Notes under the pieces: model-generated
Databases searched by the model: none
What the model saw: only the letters and a program-made list of their open reading frames with translations
Told to the model about the DNA's origin: nothing
From: Desulfovibrio sp. G11
GTDB lineage: Bacteria > Desulfobacterota > Desulfovibrionia > Desulfovibrionales > Desulfovibrionaceae
Length of the DNA: 64,000 bases
Assembly (NCBI RefSeq): GCF_900243745.1
Contig: NZ_LT984798.1
Span: 3,352,441-3,416,440 of the forward strand
Direction of reading: 5' to 3'
Program-made: the position numbers and the translations under genes
Shown here: positions 1-7,778 of the stretch, piece by piece
Numbering within the stretch: position 1 is the stretch's first letter
How the letters are laid out: every line of letters starts with the position of its first letter

Positions 1-2
1 GA

Positions 3-605
3 GAAATGACCCGCAAGGTGGAAGCGCAGCCGCTCTTTAGGCAGGACAATCAGGCGGCAGCCGCTGTGCTGCAAACACCGGATGTCGTCAATCAGGCATC
101 TCCCGAAGTTTTGCGCCCTGCTCACATACCCCGTTATGTGGCACAGCAGGTGGAACAGGGCCTGCTCTCCAGCTTCAGGAATGGCACTACCCGGCTGGAT
201 CTGCAACTGCATCCGCAGGAGCTTGGGGCCATAACGCTCAGCCTTAGCCTGCGTAACGGCGAAGTCAGTGCCACGATCCGTTCTGAAAAGACCGAAACTG
301 CCGAAATGGTTACCCGTCAGCTGGAAGCAATCCGTACCAATCTGGAACAGCAGGGACTCAAGGTGGACAAGGTTGAAGTGCAGCTCAATGCGCGACAACA
401 GGACGAAAATGCCTGGCAGAACCTGAACCAGCACAACTCCCGGCAGGAAGAAGATGCCCGGCGTGAAGAACTTTCACGGCTAAAAAATCTTTCAACTATG
501 CGTAATACAAAAATTAATTCTGAAGAAACAACGTTGGAACAGCCTGTGCATTCCCATACGCATGCGGCAAGATATGCCACCCGCTCTTTGCATGTGGTGG
601 CGTAA
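3..605 (+). CDS. fliK: Flagellar hook-length control protein FliK, C-terminal part
   Basis: The reading frame is open to the left edge of the window, so this is the 3' part of a longer gene. About residues 50-120 match the FliK C-terminal (Flg_hook) domain: the stretch LDLQLHPQELGAITLSLSL and a following Glu- and Lys-rich helix with QQGLKVDKVEVQL are typical. In the family this domain meets the export gate protein FlhB and switches export from hook to filament subunits once the hook is long enough. The tail after residue 130 is Gln-, Asn- and Arg-rich and looks unstructured. Next come flgD (25 bp downstream) and flgE, as expected for a hook-assembly operon. The true start lies outside the window. 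Confidence 0.85.
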   Translation, partial: EMTRKVEAQPLFRQDNQAAAAVLQTPDVVNQASPEVLRPAHIPRYVAQQVEQGLLSSFRNGTTRLDLQLHPQELGAITLSLSLRNGEVSATIRSEKTETAEMVTRQLEAIRTNLEQQGLKVDKVEVQLNARQQDENAWQNLNQHNSRQEEDARREELSRLKNLSTMRNTKINSEETTLEQPVHSHTHAARYATRSLHVVA

Positions 606-630
606 AAACAGCCCGGCGTGAGGAGTAGCC

Positions 631-1485
631 ATGTCCAGCATTACACAGTCACTGAACAGAACCAATAATGAATTCAATACCGCCCTGAGCAAGCAAAAGG
701 GCAGTAATCTGGACAAGGATTCCTTCATGCTGCTGCTGGTTACGCAGTTCAAGTACCAGGACCCGCTCAATCCGATGGAAGACAAGGAATTTATTGCCCA
801 GATGGCGCAATTCTCCAGTCTTGAGCAGCTCATGAATCTCAATACGAGCATGGAAGGCCTTACAAACGCCACCAATAACCAGCAGATGATCAATGCCACG
901 TCTTACATAGGCAAGCAGGTTACTGTCAGTGGTAATACCATCGGCAAGGTCACCGACGAAACCACCAAGGAATCTACCATTACGCGCTTCCGGTACGCCC
1001 CTGCGGACAATACCGTGGGCGGAACCATCACAGTACGCGATGCCGACAATAACGTCGTATACGTTGAAGAAGTCAGCCCCAAAAATAAGGGAACCACATA
1101 CGAATTTTTGTGGAACGGCAAGGCTACTGACGGAACTGTTGCTGGCGATGGCGTCTATACGGTCAACCTTGTGTTGCGCGATTCCAATGGCGATGCGGTT
1201 CTTTCTGACCAGGTAATGGACGCCAAGGTTACCGGCGTGGTCAACGACGGCGGCGTGGTCTATCTCGGTCTTGAGGGCGGCCAGCTCATGCCGCTTGCCA
1301 ATGTGCGGCAGGTTGCTGAACCTGCCACCGTTGCCGCCAAGCCGGACGACAAGGACAAGGAAGAAGGCGAAGACAAGGAATCTGAAGACGACAAGGACGA
1401 GGAACAGCCCGAATCCCGTGCAAGCGCGATGAGTATTGGTGATGTCAATATCAGCAATATCAACTTTAGCGGCAGACTTTTTTAA
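631..1485 (+). CDS. flgD: Flagellar hook capping protein FlgD
   Basis: FlgD sits at the growing hook tip and guides polymerisation of FlgE; it is not part of the finished hook. The N-terminal region holds the conserved KDSFMLLLVTQFKYQDPLNP block and the PMEDKEFIAQMAQFSSLEQL helix (residues about 30-70), diagnostic of FlgD. A beta-rich FlgD_ig/Tudor-like part follows (about 90-225), with the usual FLWNGKATDG motif. A GAGGAG ribosome site lies 6 bases before the ATG. At 284 residues it is longer than common FlgD proteins, because of a highly charged Asp/Glu/Lys tail (about 236-262) followed by a short hydrophobic end, ISNINFSGRLF. Flanked by fliK and flgE. Confidence 0.92.
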   Translation: MSSITQSLNRTNNEFNTALSKQKGSNLDKDSFMLLLVTQFKYQDPLNPMEDKEFIAQMAQFSSLEQLMNLNTSMEGLTNATNNQQMINATSYIGKQVTVSGNTIGKVTDETTKESTITRFRYAPADNTVGGTITVRDADNNVVYVEEVSPKNKGTTYEFLWNGKATDGTVAGDGVYTVNLVLRDSNGDAVLSDQVMDAKVTGVVNDGGVVYLGLEGGQLMPLANVRQVAEPATVAAKPDDKDKEEGEDKESEDDKDEEQPESRASAMSIGDVNISNINFSGRLF

Positions 1486-1596
1486 CAGGCAACAACGCAA
1501 TACGAATGCCTGACGACAAACAGGAGCCAGGGCTGCGCCAGTAGCGCGTCCTCTCTGAAAATAGATATCCCCCTATCCCGATACACGGAGGAAATT

Positions 1597-4023
1597 ATGG
1601 GTCTTTCAGCAAGTATGTGGACAAGCGTTTCAGGCTTGCTCAGCCACGGTCAGAAGATGAACGTTGTCGGCAACAATATCGCCAACGTGAGTACGCTGGG
1701 TTTTAAAAGTCAGCGTATGGACTTCAATGACTACCTGTACCGGGGCATCGGGACCACCAGTGGTCCCAGCCAGATCGGTGCCGGCGCCAGCGTCTATGCC
1801 ATATTGGGCGACTTTTCCCAGGGTTCGCTTGAGAGCACCAACTCGGTGACGGACCTTGCCATTGACGGCAACGGTTTTTTTCAGGTGCGCAAGCCCAACA
1901 GCAAGCAGATGTATTACACGCGCGCAGGTGACTTTTATTTCAACAAGGACCGCGAACTTCAGAACCCTGAGGGCTATCTGCTGCAGGGCTGGAAGGTGAA
2001 CAACGAAAAAAAGCTCACCTTTAACAGCGGCGCAACTAACCTGGGCAATACCGACCTCAGCAAATCCGCCTATGTCGGTTCGGGTACGCCCACTGACATT
2101 GTGCTGGACAGCTGGAATATCATTCCCCAGCAGACTACCAATGTCACTTTTACCATGGGGCTTACCAACGACGGCAAGGGGGACCGCACCACCAGCAACA
2201 CCAGCCCCATGACCGCCCTCTTCGACCTGTGGGATGCCAGCAGCAAGCCGCCCCTGGCGGATACGGCCTATGCCACGCAGTCCAGCATTGACGTCTATGA
2301 TGAAGGCGGTGGTACGCACACCCTGACGGTCTACTATGATCAGGTTGATGCAAGAAAGACCGACAGCAACGGCAACACCATCTATGACATCAAGGGGCTG
2401 CCCGCCGGATACACCATATATGAATATCTGGTAACCATCCCGCCCTCTGAAGACAGGCGTAGCTATGGTGGCGAAGGTTATAACGCTGCCACCAATACGT
2501 GGACCAAAGAACCCACCAAATTTTATGACGACCCCATCACGGGGACCAACAAGCAGGCTGGCGTGCTCATGAGCGGTGTCATGATCTTTGACGCCAGCGG
2601 GCAGCTCGTCAACCAGACTGCGTACAGCTACGGCGCGACGGAAACACCGACAGCAAATAACCAAGTGGCTGTCAATCCGTCCGAAAAATCTTCGTGGCAG
2701 CCCACCAGAACGTCCAGCAACGGTCTGCCTGTTTTTTCGGCAAACTTCAGCGGACAGCCTCTGGCAAACAGCGTGAGCGAAACCATGCAGACCAGCGTGG
2801 GCGGCACTCCTGTGAGCCAGGTGCAAAACTACATTACCGAACTGGATTTCGGCCTCAAAAACATCGGCAACCCGGCATGGAACAACCCCACCGCCACCGC
2901 CGTGAAGACAAACAGCCTTGGACAACCCGTTGATACCGGCGGCAATGCCCTGGGTATGGACAAATACGGCTACTACTACCTCGGTGCCCCCGAGCCGGGT
3001 TCTTACGGAACCGCAACACCAGTCGGTGGCGGCGCGGCCGAACCGGTCTATGCCGACTCCACAGGCTATTACTATAAAAATGGCGCCAATAAAGTCTATG
3101 GTTCCGCCTCCGTTAATGGAGCAACGGTTGAAGCGATGAGCAACGGCAGCAGTTATTACTTTATAGACACTGCAAACGGCAACGCCAACTGCTACAATAC
3201 AACAGTTGTCGGCGGCAACACAGTACCTGCCTACCAGGACAGCTATGGCTATTACCATATCGGCGCAAACGGTCCGGTATATGGGCAGACTCCTGGCGGT
3301 GTTGACGTGCTGCACGATAGCGGTGGCTATTATCTGGACGACGGCACGGTGCCGCATAACTACATCACCACCAGTGACTTTACGGCCATAACGGCTACGG
3401 CCTTCAAGCCTACAGCCTACACGGCTCCCACGGATGCCTCGCGCCCCGTTGCGGACACAGAAACAGCCAACAGCAGCCTGGCCAGCCTGACAACCATGTC
3501 TCGGGTCAGTGGCACTTCGCCTACGGGCGTGCCGGTGTTTGAAAACGTCATCAACTACGGCACAACCATCCCAACCATGACGGCCGTGGAACGCCAGGAA
3601 TATGCCAGTGTGGCCAATACGACCTCTTATACAGTACAAAACCGCACGCAGGACGGATATGCCTCCGGAACACTGAGCAACGTGAACATTGATAACGGTG
3701 GCGTAGTTTACGGTATATACTCCAACGGCAAGACCATTCCGCTCTATCAAATCGCCTTGTATGATTTCCAGAACCATCAGGGGCTGTATCGCGAAGGTGG
3801 CAACCTTTTCTCTGCCACCAACGACTCGGGCGAACCCCAGTTGGGCGTGGCGGGCGATAATGGCTTCGGCAAAACCAAGGCGTATAACATCGAGCAATCA
3901 AACGTAGATATGACCACGGAATTCGTGCAGATGATTTCGACACAGCGCGGATTCCAGGCAAACTCCAAGGGCATAACCACGGTGGATACCATGCTTGAAA
4001 CTGTTATCGGCATGAAGAGATAA
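1597..4023 (+). CDS. flgE: Flagellar hook protein FlgE, enlarged
   Basis: FlgE polymerises into the hook, the universal joint between basal body and filament. The N-terminus (MGLSASMWTSVSGLLSHGQK, then NVVGNNIANVSTLGFKS) is the Flg_bb_rod signature. The C-terminus (MTTEFVQMISTQRGFQANSK, ending MLETVIGMKR) is the Flg_bbr_C coiled-coil end. Both ends are intact, and GGAGG lies before the ATG. At 808 residues it is about twice the enteric FlgE; the extra length is surface domain. Residues about 455-585 contain several degenerate repeats built on an acidic residue, Gly and Tyr-Tyr-Tyr (YGYYYLG, TGYYYKNG, YGYYHIG, GGYYLDDG), probably exposed. Last gene of the visible hook cluster; hairpins follow. 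Confidence 0.93.
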   Translation: MGLSASMWTSVSGLLSHGQKMNVVGNNIANVSTLGFKSQRMDFNDYLYRGIGTTSGPSQIGAGASVYAILGDFSQGSLESTNSVTDLAIDGNGFFQVRKPNSKQMYYTRAGDFYFNKDRELQNPEGYLLQGWKVNNEKKLTFNSGATNLGNTDLSKSAYVGSGTPTDIVLDSWNIIPQQTTNVTFTMGLTNDGKGDRTTSNTSPMTALFDLWDASSKPPLADTAYATQSSIDVYDEGGGTHTLTVYYDQVDARKTDSNGNTIYDIKGLPAGYTIYEYLVTIPPSEDRRSYGGEGYNAATNTWTKEPTKFYDDPITGTNKQAGVLMSGVMIFDASGQLVNQTAYSYGATETPTANNQVAVNPSEKSSWQPTRTSSNGLPVFSANFSGQPLANSVSETMQTSVGGTPVSQVQNYITELDFGLKNIGNPAWNNPTATAVKTNSLGQPVDTGGNALGMDKYGYYYLGAPEPGSYGTATPVGGGAAEPVYADSTGYYYKNGANKVYGSASVNGATVEAMSNGSSYYFIDTANGNANCYNTTVVGGNTVPAYQDSYGYYHIGANGPVYGQTPGGVDVLHDSGGYYLDDGTVPHNYITTSDFTAITATAFKPTAYTAPTDASRPVADTETANSSLASLTTMSRVSGTSPTGVPVFENVINYGTTIPTMTAVERQEYASVANTTSYTVQNRTQDGYASGTLSNVNIDNGGVVYGIYSNGKTIPLYQIALYDFQNHQGLYREGGNLFSATNDSGEPQLGVAGDNGFGKTKAYNIEQSNVDMTTEFVQMISTQRGFQANSKGITTVDTMLETVIGMKR

Positions 4024-4051
4024 CAAAAATTGTAATCTGAAAGGCCGGAGA

Positions 4052-4081
4052 GCCGGACCCGGGCGTGAGCGACGGTCCGGC
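4052..4081. repeat. GC-rich inverted repeat after flgE
   Basis: Perfect 8-bp arms GCCGGACC and GGTCCGGC are separated by 14 bases, 28 bp after flgE. There is no T run, so it may be a processing or stabilising hairpin rather than a terminator on its own. Confidence 0.45.
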
Positions 4082-4126
4082 CCCCTCCACAGCGTTGGGG
4101 ATAGCGCTGCACCTTTCTCTCCGTGC

Positions 4127-4158
4127 AAGGCGTCGGCCGTGTGGCTGACGCCTTTTCG
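4127..4158 (+). terminator. Terminator of the flagellar hook cluster
   Basis: AAGGCGTCGGCC pairs with GGCTGACGCCTT (one mismatch) around a 4-base loop and runs into TTTT. The rest of the gap to the tRNA promoter (about 4160-4375) shows no gene. Confidence 0.65.
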
Positions 4159-4375
4159 CATTTGAAGCATAGGCTGTGGGGTACGACGCCTCTGTCAGTA
4201 TTTTGTGTTGCTCCGTGCTTCAGGGGCTATCGCCCCTGAGTAGATCGTGCAGAATCTGTCAGAAATAACCACCTGAAAAATACCATTCTTCATATGCCAT
4301 AAGCGGACAAATCGTCGTAGATGCACACAAGCAACATAACTTCCTCGTACTAATTAAAAAAACTTAAAAATCTTC

Positions 4376-4404
4376 TTGACAACTCACCCACTTTTCACAT
4401 AAAA
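4376..4404 (+). promoter_or_regulatory. Sigma-70 promoter of the tRNA-Glu gene
   Basis: A perfect TTGACA (4376-4381) is followed after 17 bp by ATAAAA (4399-4404), 16 bp before the mature tRNA start. Spacing and position fit a stable-RNA promoter. Confidence 0.7.
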
Positions 4405-4420
4405 GATCACTTCACAGAGC

Positions 4421-4497
4421 GTCCCCATCGTCTAGCCGGCCCAGGACAACGGCCTTTCACGCCGTCGACAGGGGTTCAAATCCCCTTGGGGACGCCA
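4421..4497 (+). tRNA. tRNA-Glu (anticodon TTC)
   Basis: The acceptor arms GTCCCCA and TGGGGAC pair, the T arm AGGGG-TTCAAAT-CCCCT is complete, the anticodon loop reads CTTTCAC with anticodon TTC, and CCA is encoded. Its 3' 45 bases are also present at 26466-26510, showing that this gene is the chromosomal attachment site of the island that begins here. The gene itself remains whole on the integrase side. Confidence 0.95.
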
Positions 4498-4500
4498 AAT
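4453..4500. other. Island attachment site, left (attL), within tRNA-Glu
   Basis: A 48-bp sequence from the anticodon loop to three bases beyond the tRNA 3' end is repeated without change at 26466-26513. The bases just outside (G against T on the left, G against T on the right) differ, so the repeat ends are defined. The integrase gene begins about 160 bp to the right. Confidence 0.9.
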
Positions 4501-4570
4501 GATTCCAAGAGGTTATAACAAAAACCTCACCAGATACCCACAGGGGGTTAGGCCCGGGGGTTAGTTTTGA

Positions 4571-4602
4571 AAAAAGGCTGCATGAAAATGCGGCCTTTTT
4601 TT
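4571..4602 (+). terminator. Rho-independent terminator after tRNA-Glu
   Basis: AAAAAGGCTGCAT pairs with ATGCGGCCTTTTT (one mismatch) around a GAAA tetraloop and ends in seven T. It lies inside the island, so the tRNA transcript now ends on island DNA. Confidence 0.8.
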
Positions 4603-4657
4603 GTTTTCAAAAACGAAGTCTGAAGCATGTTCTTCTACTCCGTACCAGTCGTGCTCT

Positions 4658-5935
4658 CTACTCCGTACCTGTTGCGATAAGTTTTTCGGAAGTTCGCCCT
4701 TGCTTGCGGCGAATCACAATTGCCTTTGCCTCCCCCACCTGCTTCTCTTCCTTTTTGTCTGCAAAGGCTTCCTTTTTTGATAAAGGCGAAGAAGGAGCAG
4801 GAAAGAGCGTGTGACGATTGGCAGGGCCACGGCTTGCCAGTACGCTCAGAGCATCCGAAACTTCCGAGAATGCTCCAAGGCTGTGCAGGTATCTGTCCGT
4901 GGTTGTCTGCTTTTCGTGTCGCAGGGCGTGCTGGATGGCAAAGAGGCTTTTGCCCTCCTGTGCCAAGATGGTGGCGGCCAGATGCCGGATGGCGTGAAAC
5001 CCGAATGGTTTCACCTTGGCCTTGGCGCAAAGCCTTTTCATTACGTGGGCTGCCGTTTTGTATGGTTGCCCGATGTACGGCTCCACCGGGCAGGTGAATA
5101 CATGGTTCCCCTTGCCCTGGCGGTATTGCCACAGCCAGAGCATGGTGGCCCGCACTTCTTCATTCATGGGCATTTCGTCACGTTTTACCGTGCCTGTGCG
5201 GGTTTTGCGTGTGGTCAGCACCACTGTGCCACGCTCAAAGTCCACATCCTGCCAAGTCAACTTGAGAAGTTCGCCCTTACGGGCCGCAAGGTTGAGAAAG
5301 CAGGTCAGCATGGCCTTCTCGCGTTCCGGGGCCGCCTCATAGACCTTCCAGAAATCCTCTTCCGGCGGAATGTACCGGGGAACACGGATTTCAGCATACC
5401 GCTGGCAGGCCAGAAAAGGATCCGGCATATCCAGCGGAAAATGGTCGAGGTAGGCTGCGCCCCACTTCCAGGCGGTAGTCAAGATTTTTCGATCTTTGTT
5501 GGAGCAGTTGGGGCCGCGTTGGTCATGCTGCCAGGCAAGGTACTTGCGGGCCTTTTTTCTGTCGAAGGATTCAACTGAATCATCTGGCGACAGTCCCTTG
5601 GTCTGTTCAAGGTAGCGGATGAACCGCCGAAAGCCGTCACGCTTCTCTTTGAAGGTTGCCAGAGTATTGCGCCGCTGACATTCCTCAAGGTAGGCCGTTC
5701 CCCATTCAAGAACCGTCACCCTTTGGGGCTTGGAGGCCAAAGGGATCATTTCTTCGGGTGCTGCTGCGGCTGCTTCCTCCAGTTCCTTTCTGGTGGTCAC
5801 TTCCCAGGCTATGGCATTTTTTTCGTCGGCCTTGCTGCTGCCGAACCATTTTACTGCTGCCATCCTGCCCTGAAACCAGACTTGCCCTTTCCAACGCTTG
5901 GGGGAGCCTTTTTTCTTGCTCGTGAAGGTTGCCAT
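4658..5935 (-). CDS. int: Tyrosine-recombinase integrase of the tRNA-Glu island
   Basis: A 425-residue site-specific recombinase, expected to integrate and excise the island at tRNA-Glu. The catalytic set is complete: Arg219 (AARKGELLKL), a beta-strand Lys near 244 (TTRKTRTG), His314-x-x-Arg317 (HAIRH), His340 (ALRHE) and nucleophile Tyr349 (TDRYLHSL). Residues about 65-165 look like the SAM-like core-binding domain; the basic N-terminus (SKKKGSPKRWKGQVWF) fits an arm-binding domain. It is transcribed towards the tRNA, the usual arrangement. The C-terminal tail past residue 370 is Lys/Glu-rich and has no assigned role. An HTH gene upstream overlaps its 5' end, suggesting coupled expression. 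Confidence 0.93.
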   Translation of the reverse strand: MATFTSKKKGSPKRWKGQVWFQGRMAAVKWFGSSKADEKNAIAWEVTTRKELEEAAAAAPEEMIPLASKPQRVTVLEWGTAYLEECQRRNTLATFKEKRDGFRRFIRYLEQTKGLSPDDSVESFDRKKARKYLAWQHDQRGPNCSNKDRKILTTAWKWGAAYLDHFPLDMPDPFLACQRYAEIRVPRYIPPEEDFWKVYEAAPEREKAMLTCFLNLAARKGELLKLTWQDVDFERGTVVLTTRKTRTGTVKRDEMPMNEEVRATMLWLWQYRQGKGNHVFTCPVEPYIGQPYKTAAHVMKRLCAKAKVKPFGFHAIRHLAATILAQEGKSLFAIQHALRHEKQTTTDRYLHSLGAFSEVSDALSVLASRGPANRHTLFPAPSSPLSKKEAFADKKEEKQVGEAKAIVIRRKQGRTSEKLIATGTE

Positions 5936-6113
5936 TGAATATCTCCACTATGCGATTTTCAAGGAACCTTAGAGCGTGCCCAATCCGCACACCCCCGAAC
6001 ACTGTATAATACCGTCTGACCGTTCGCACATCAAGGCGGAAGATCGCAGCAACTTCACTTGCTGTAAGAATACGGCCCAGCTGGCCTGGAGATGGGGGCA
6101 ATTGGCTTTTCAT
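5706..6113 (-). CDS. HTH protein upstream of the integrase, possible excisionase
   Basis: A 135-residue frame starting at ATG 6113, with AGGA about 10 bases before it. Residues about 14-60 (LTASEVAAIFRLDVRTVRRY, then GGVRIGHALRFLENRIVEIF) read as a winged-helix/MerR-like DNA-binding domain, as in excisionase and AlpA-like proteins. This suggests a directionality factor or regulator of the integrase; that role is inferred. The last 230 bp overlap the integrase 5' end in another frame, and the protein there turns into low-complexity Gln/Arg/Ser sequence, so the functional part is probably the first 75 residues. An in-frame start at 6164 is possible but adds no recognisable sequence. Confidence 0.6.
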   Translation of the reverse strand: MKSQLPPSPGQLGRILTASEVAAIFRLDVRTVRRYYTVFGGVRIGHALRFLENRIVEIFNGNLHEQEKRLPQALERASLVSGQDGSSKMVRQQQGRRKKCHSLGSDHQKGTGGSSRSSTRRNDPFGLQAPKGDGS

Positions 6114-6305
6114 CAGGATTCCTGTATTTTCCTTTTGAAAACCATATGCCACGTCAGGCAACAAAAATGAGACTGCAAGAATTTCCCTCCTACTGCGGAC
6201 GACAGTTTTACAGGGAAGTAGTGTCCGGCCCTGCTCGTGCCCATGCAGTCGGAAAATCAGACGATATCAGATCGAGGCATAATTGATGGACTGTGAGAAA
6301 CACTC

Positions 6306-7565
6306 ATGTGGGAAATCGAAGATATAAAAGAAGCCTGTAACCGGATTGAACGGAATACGGTTTATGGGGCTTTTGAATGCTGCCAGCAGTTTTTTTCATC
6401 CATCATGAGTAATGAAGACATTCTCAGATTGCGTGGACTGTCTGAAAAAAGGTGTCTCACCTGGGATGCCCTTTACGAAGCCTGGATTGCTGCCTTTTTT
6501 GACAGGATCCCTTCTGCTGATGAAAATACCCTGGCAAAAATTCTGGGAACTCGAGCCAAGAAGGAAGCATTGGCGATTGAATACTTTGATGAAAGTAACA
6601 GTTTACCCCTATATCATGAACTTGAAAACCGAAGTTTCAGGGAAATACTGCCGTACATCAATACTCACTACAAGCTGAGTCTGAAGCGATTAAAAGAAAA
6701 ATACGAATACAACCCTCGATTTGAAGAAACTGTCACTTCCGCATTTAAAGCGAAGATGAAAAAACTGGAGAAAAAAAGATCAGCCACCCCGCCTGACAGT
6801 GAAATCTTACGTCAGACATTACAGGAAGACATTTTTGCAAAAATCAGGTCCTGGGCAGCGCTTATAGAATATGTCACCCTGCTGGTTCCTAATGATACAG
6901 GTAGCATACATGACACAGACGATCTTTATGACGCACTGATGGCTTTGCAGAATCTGCGTCATAGGGAAAAGAACAAATTTCCAGTTTCCCGGATCACAAC
7001 CTGCTCCTTATGCTGGCGCGTTGTAGATCTTTTCATGGCAAAAAAGAAAAATAGCGCACGATGCCATGTTCACCTTTATGAAAAGGTTGCCGGGACGCCA
7101 GCACGAAAAAAGGCATATGAGCGAGCTCTGAAAATTACCGAAAGGCTCCGCCTTGCCCATTCTTCACGAAGCCGCCTGCTGGCTGCCCTGATCAGGTTTT
7201 TCCCCTATGAAGAAAAACTTATCCAAGTCCGTCTGAATCTCTGGAACTGGTGGGAGCATGAACCGCCACAAAGCATTTGCCCTGCCACCGGAACACAAGA
7301 CTTTCCTGATGAATTCTGGCTGGCGTTGCCTCATGTAGCTGAATTTTTGCGTCAGCAGGCATGCCCTCTGGATTCCATAAATGCCATTGTTGAAACCATG
7401 ATGCCCCTTGATTCCGGCGCTGATGCTCAAACGGTAGCCGATTACAATCAATGGATTGCAGCATGGACAAAAGACATCCGTTATTTCCTGCCGGTCTTCG
7501 CCCATGCGGAAACGTGGCTTGCAATCTATAAGGAACTGTATCCGTCCCTCCCAGTCGATATGTAA
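6306..7565 (+). CDS. Hypothetical protein with a Cys/His cluster (island cargo)
   Basis: 419 residues, not recognised. It is mostly helical by composition. A Lys/Arg-rich segment around 125-165 (KRLKEKYEYNP, KMKKLEKKRS) looks like coiled coil. A Cys/His cluster at about 234-262 (CSLCW followed about 20 residues later by CHVHLYEK) could bind a metal. Trp is frequent near the C-terminus. No signal peptide or membrane segment is seen, so it is probably cytoplasmic. It lies alone between the integrase module and oriT, is less GC-rich than the flagellar genes, and is followed by a strong terminator. No clear ribosome site precedes the ATG. It is probably an element-specific gene; defence or replication are guesses only. 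Confidence 0.65.
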   Translation: MWEIEDIKEACNRIERNTVYGAFECCQQFFSSIMSNEDILRLRGLSEKRCLTWDALYEAWIAAFFDRIPSADENTLAKILGTRAKKEALAIEYFDESNSLPLYHELENRSFREILPYINTHYKLSLKRLKEKYEYNPRFEETVTSAFKAKMKKLEKKRSATPPDSEILRQTLQEDIFAKIRSWAALIEYVTLLVPNDTGSIHDTDDLYDALMALQNLRHREKNKFPVSRITTCSLCWRVVDLFMAKKKNSARCHVHLYEKVAGTPARKKAYERALKITERLRLAHSSRSRLLAALIRFFPYEEKLIQVRLNLWNWWEHEPPQSICPATGTQDFPDEFWLALPHVAEFLRQQACPLDSINAIVETMMPLDSGADAQTVADYNQWIAAWTKDIRYFLPVFAHAETWLAIYKELYPSLPVDM

Positions 7566-7607
7566 GCGGGAAATTCTTTCAGTCTCATTTCATTCCGGTT
7601 TTTTTGT

Positions 7608-7641
7608 ACACGATGATCATTGGAGGTCATCGTGTTTTTTT
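7608..7641 (+). terminator. Rho-independent terminator after the hypothetical gene
   Basis: ACACGATGA and TCATCGTGT form a perfect 9-bp stem around a 10-base loop, followed by a run of seven T. It separates the preceding gene from oriT. Confidence 0.85.
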
Positions 7642-7678
7642 ATGCCCACAAATTTTCTTTGCTGATGAAGATTCCCGA

Positions 7679-7713
7679 AGGGCGCACTTATGCAAACACG
7701 CTTCGCGGTTTGC
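7679..7713 (-). other. oriT with RSF1010-type nic core
   Basis: Read on the minus strand, an inverted repeat (GCAAAC / GTTTGC, 10-base spacer, 7692-7713) is followed directly by the core TAAGTGCGCCCT (7679-7690). From established knowledge, this order (inverted repeat, short spacer, TAAGTGCGCCCT) is that of RSF1010/R1162-type origins cut by MOBQ relaxases. It lies 66 bp before the relaxase gene. The rest of the 7566-7778 gap holds only the terminator and a GC-rich leader. Confidence 0.8.
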
Positions 7714-7778
7714 GCGCGCGAGGGCTGTGCCCCTCGACCCCAAAATGCAAAATGCACCAGGGCTGCCGGGGATAGGCT

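Noticed and set aside
1630..3897. 755-codon open frame opposite flgE
   Set aside because: Antisense shadow of a clear FlgE gene; no ribosome site or recognisable domain.
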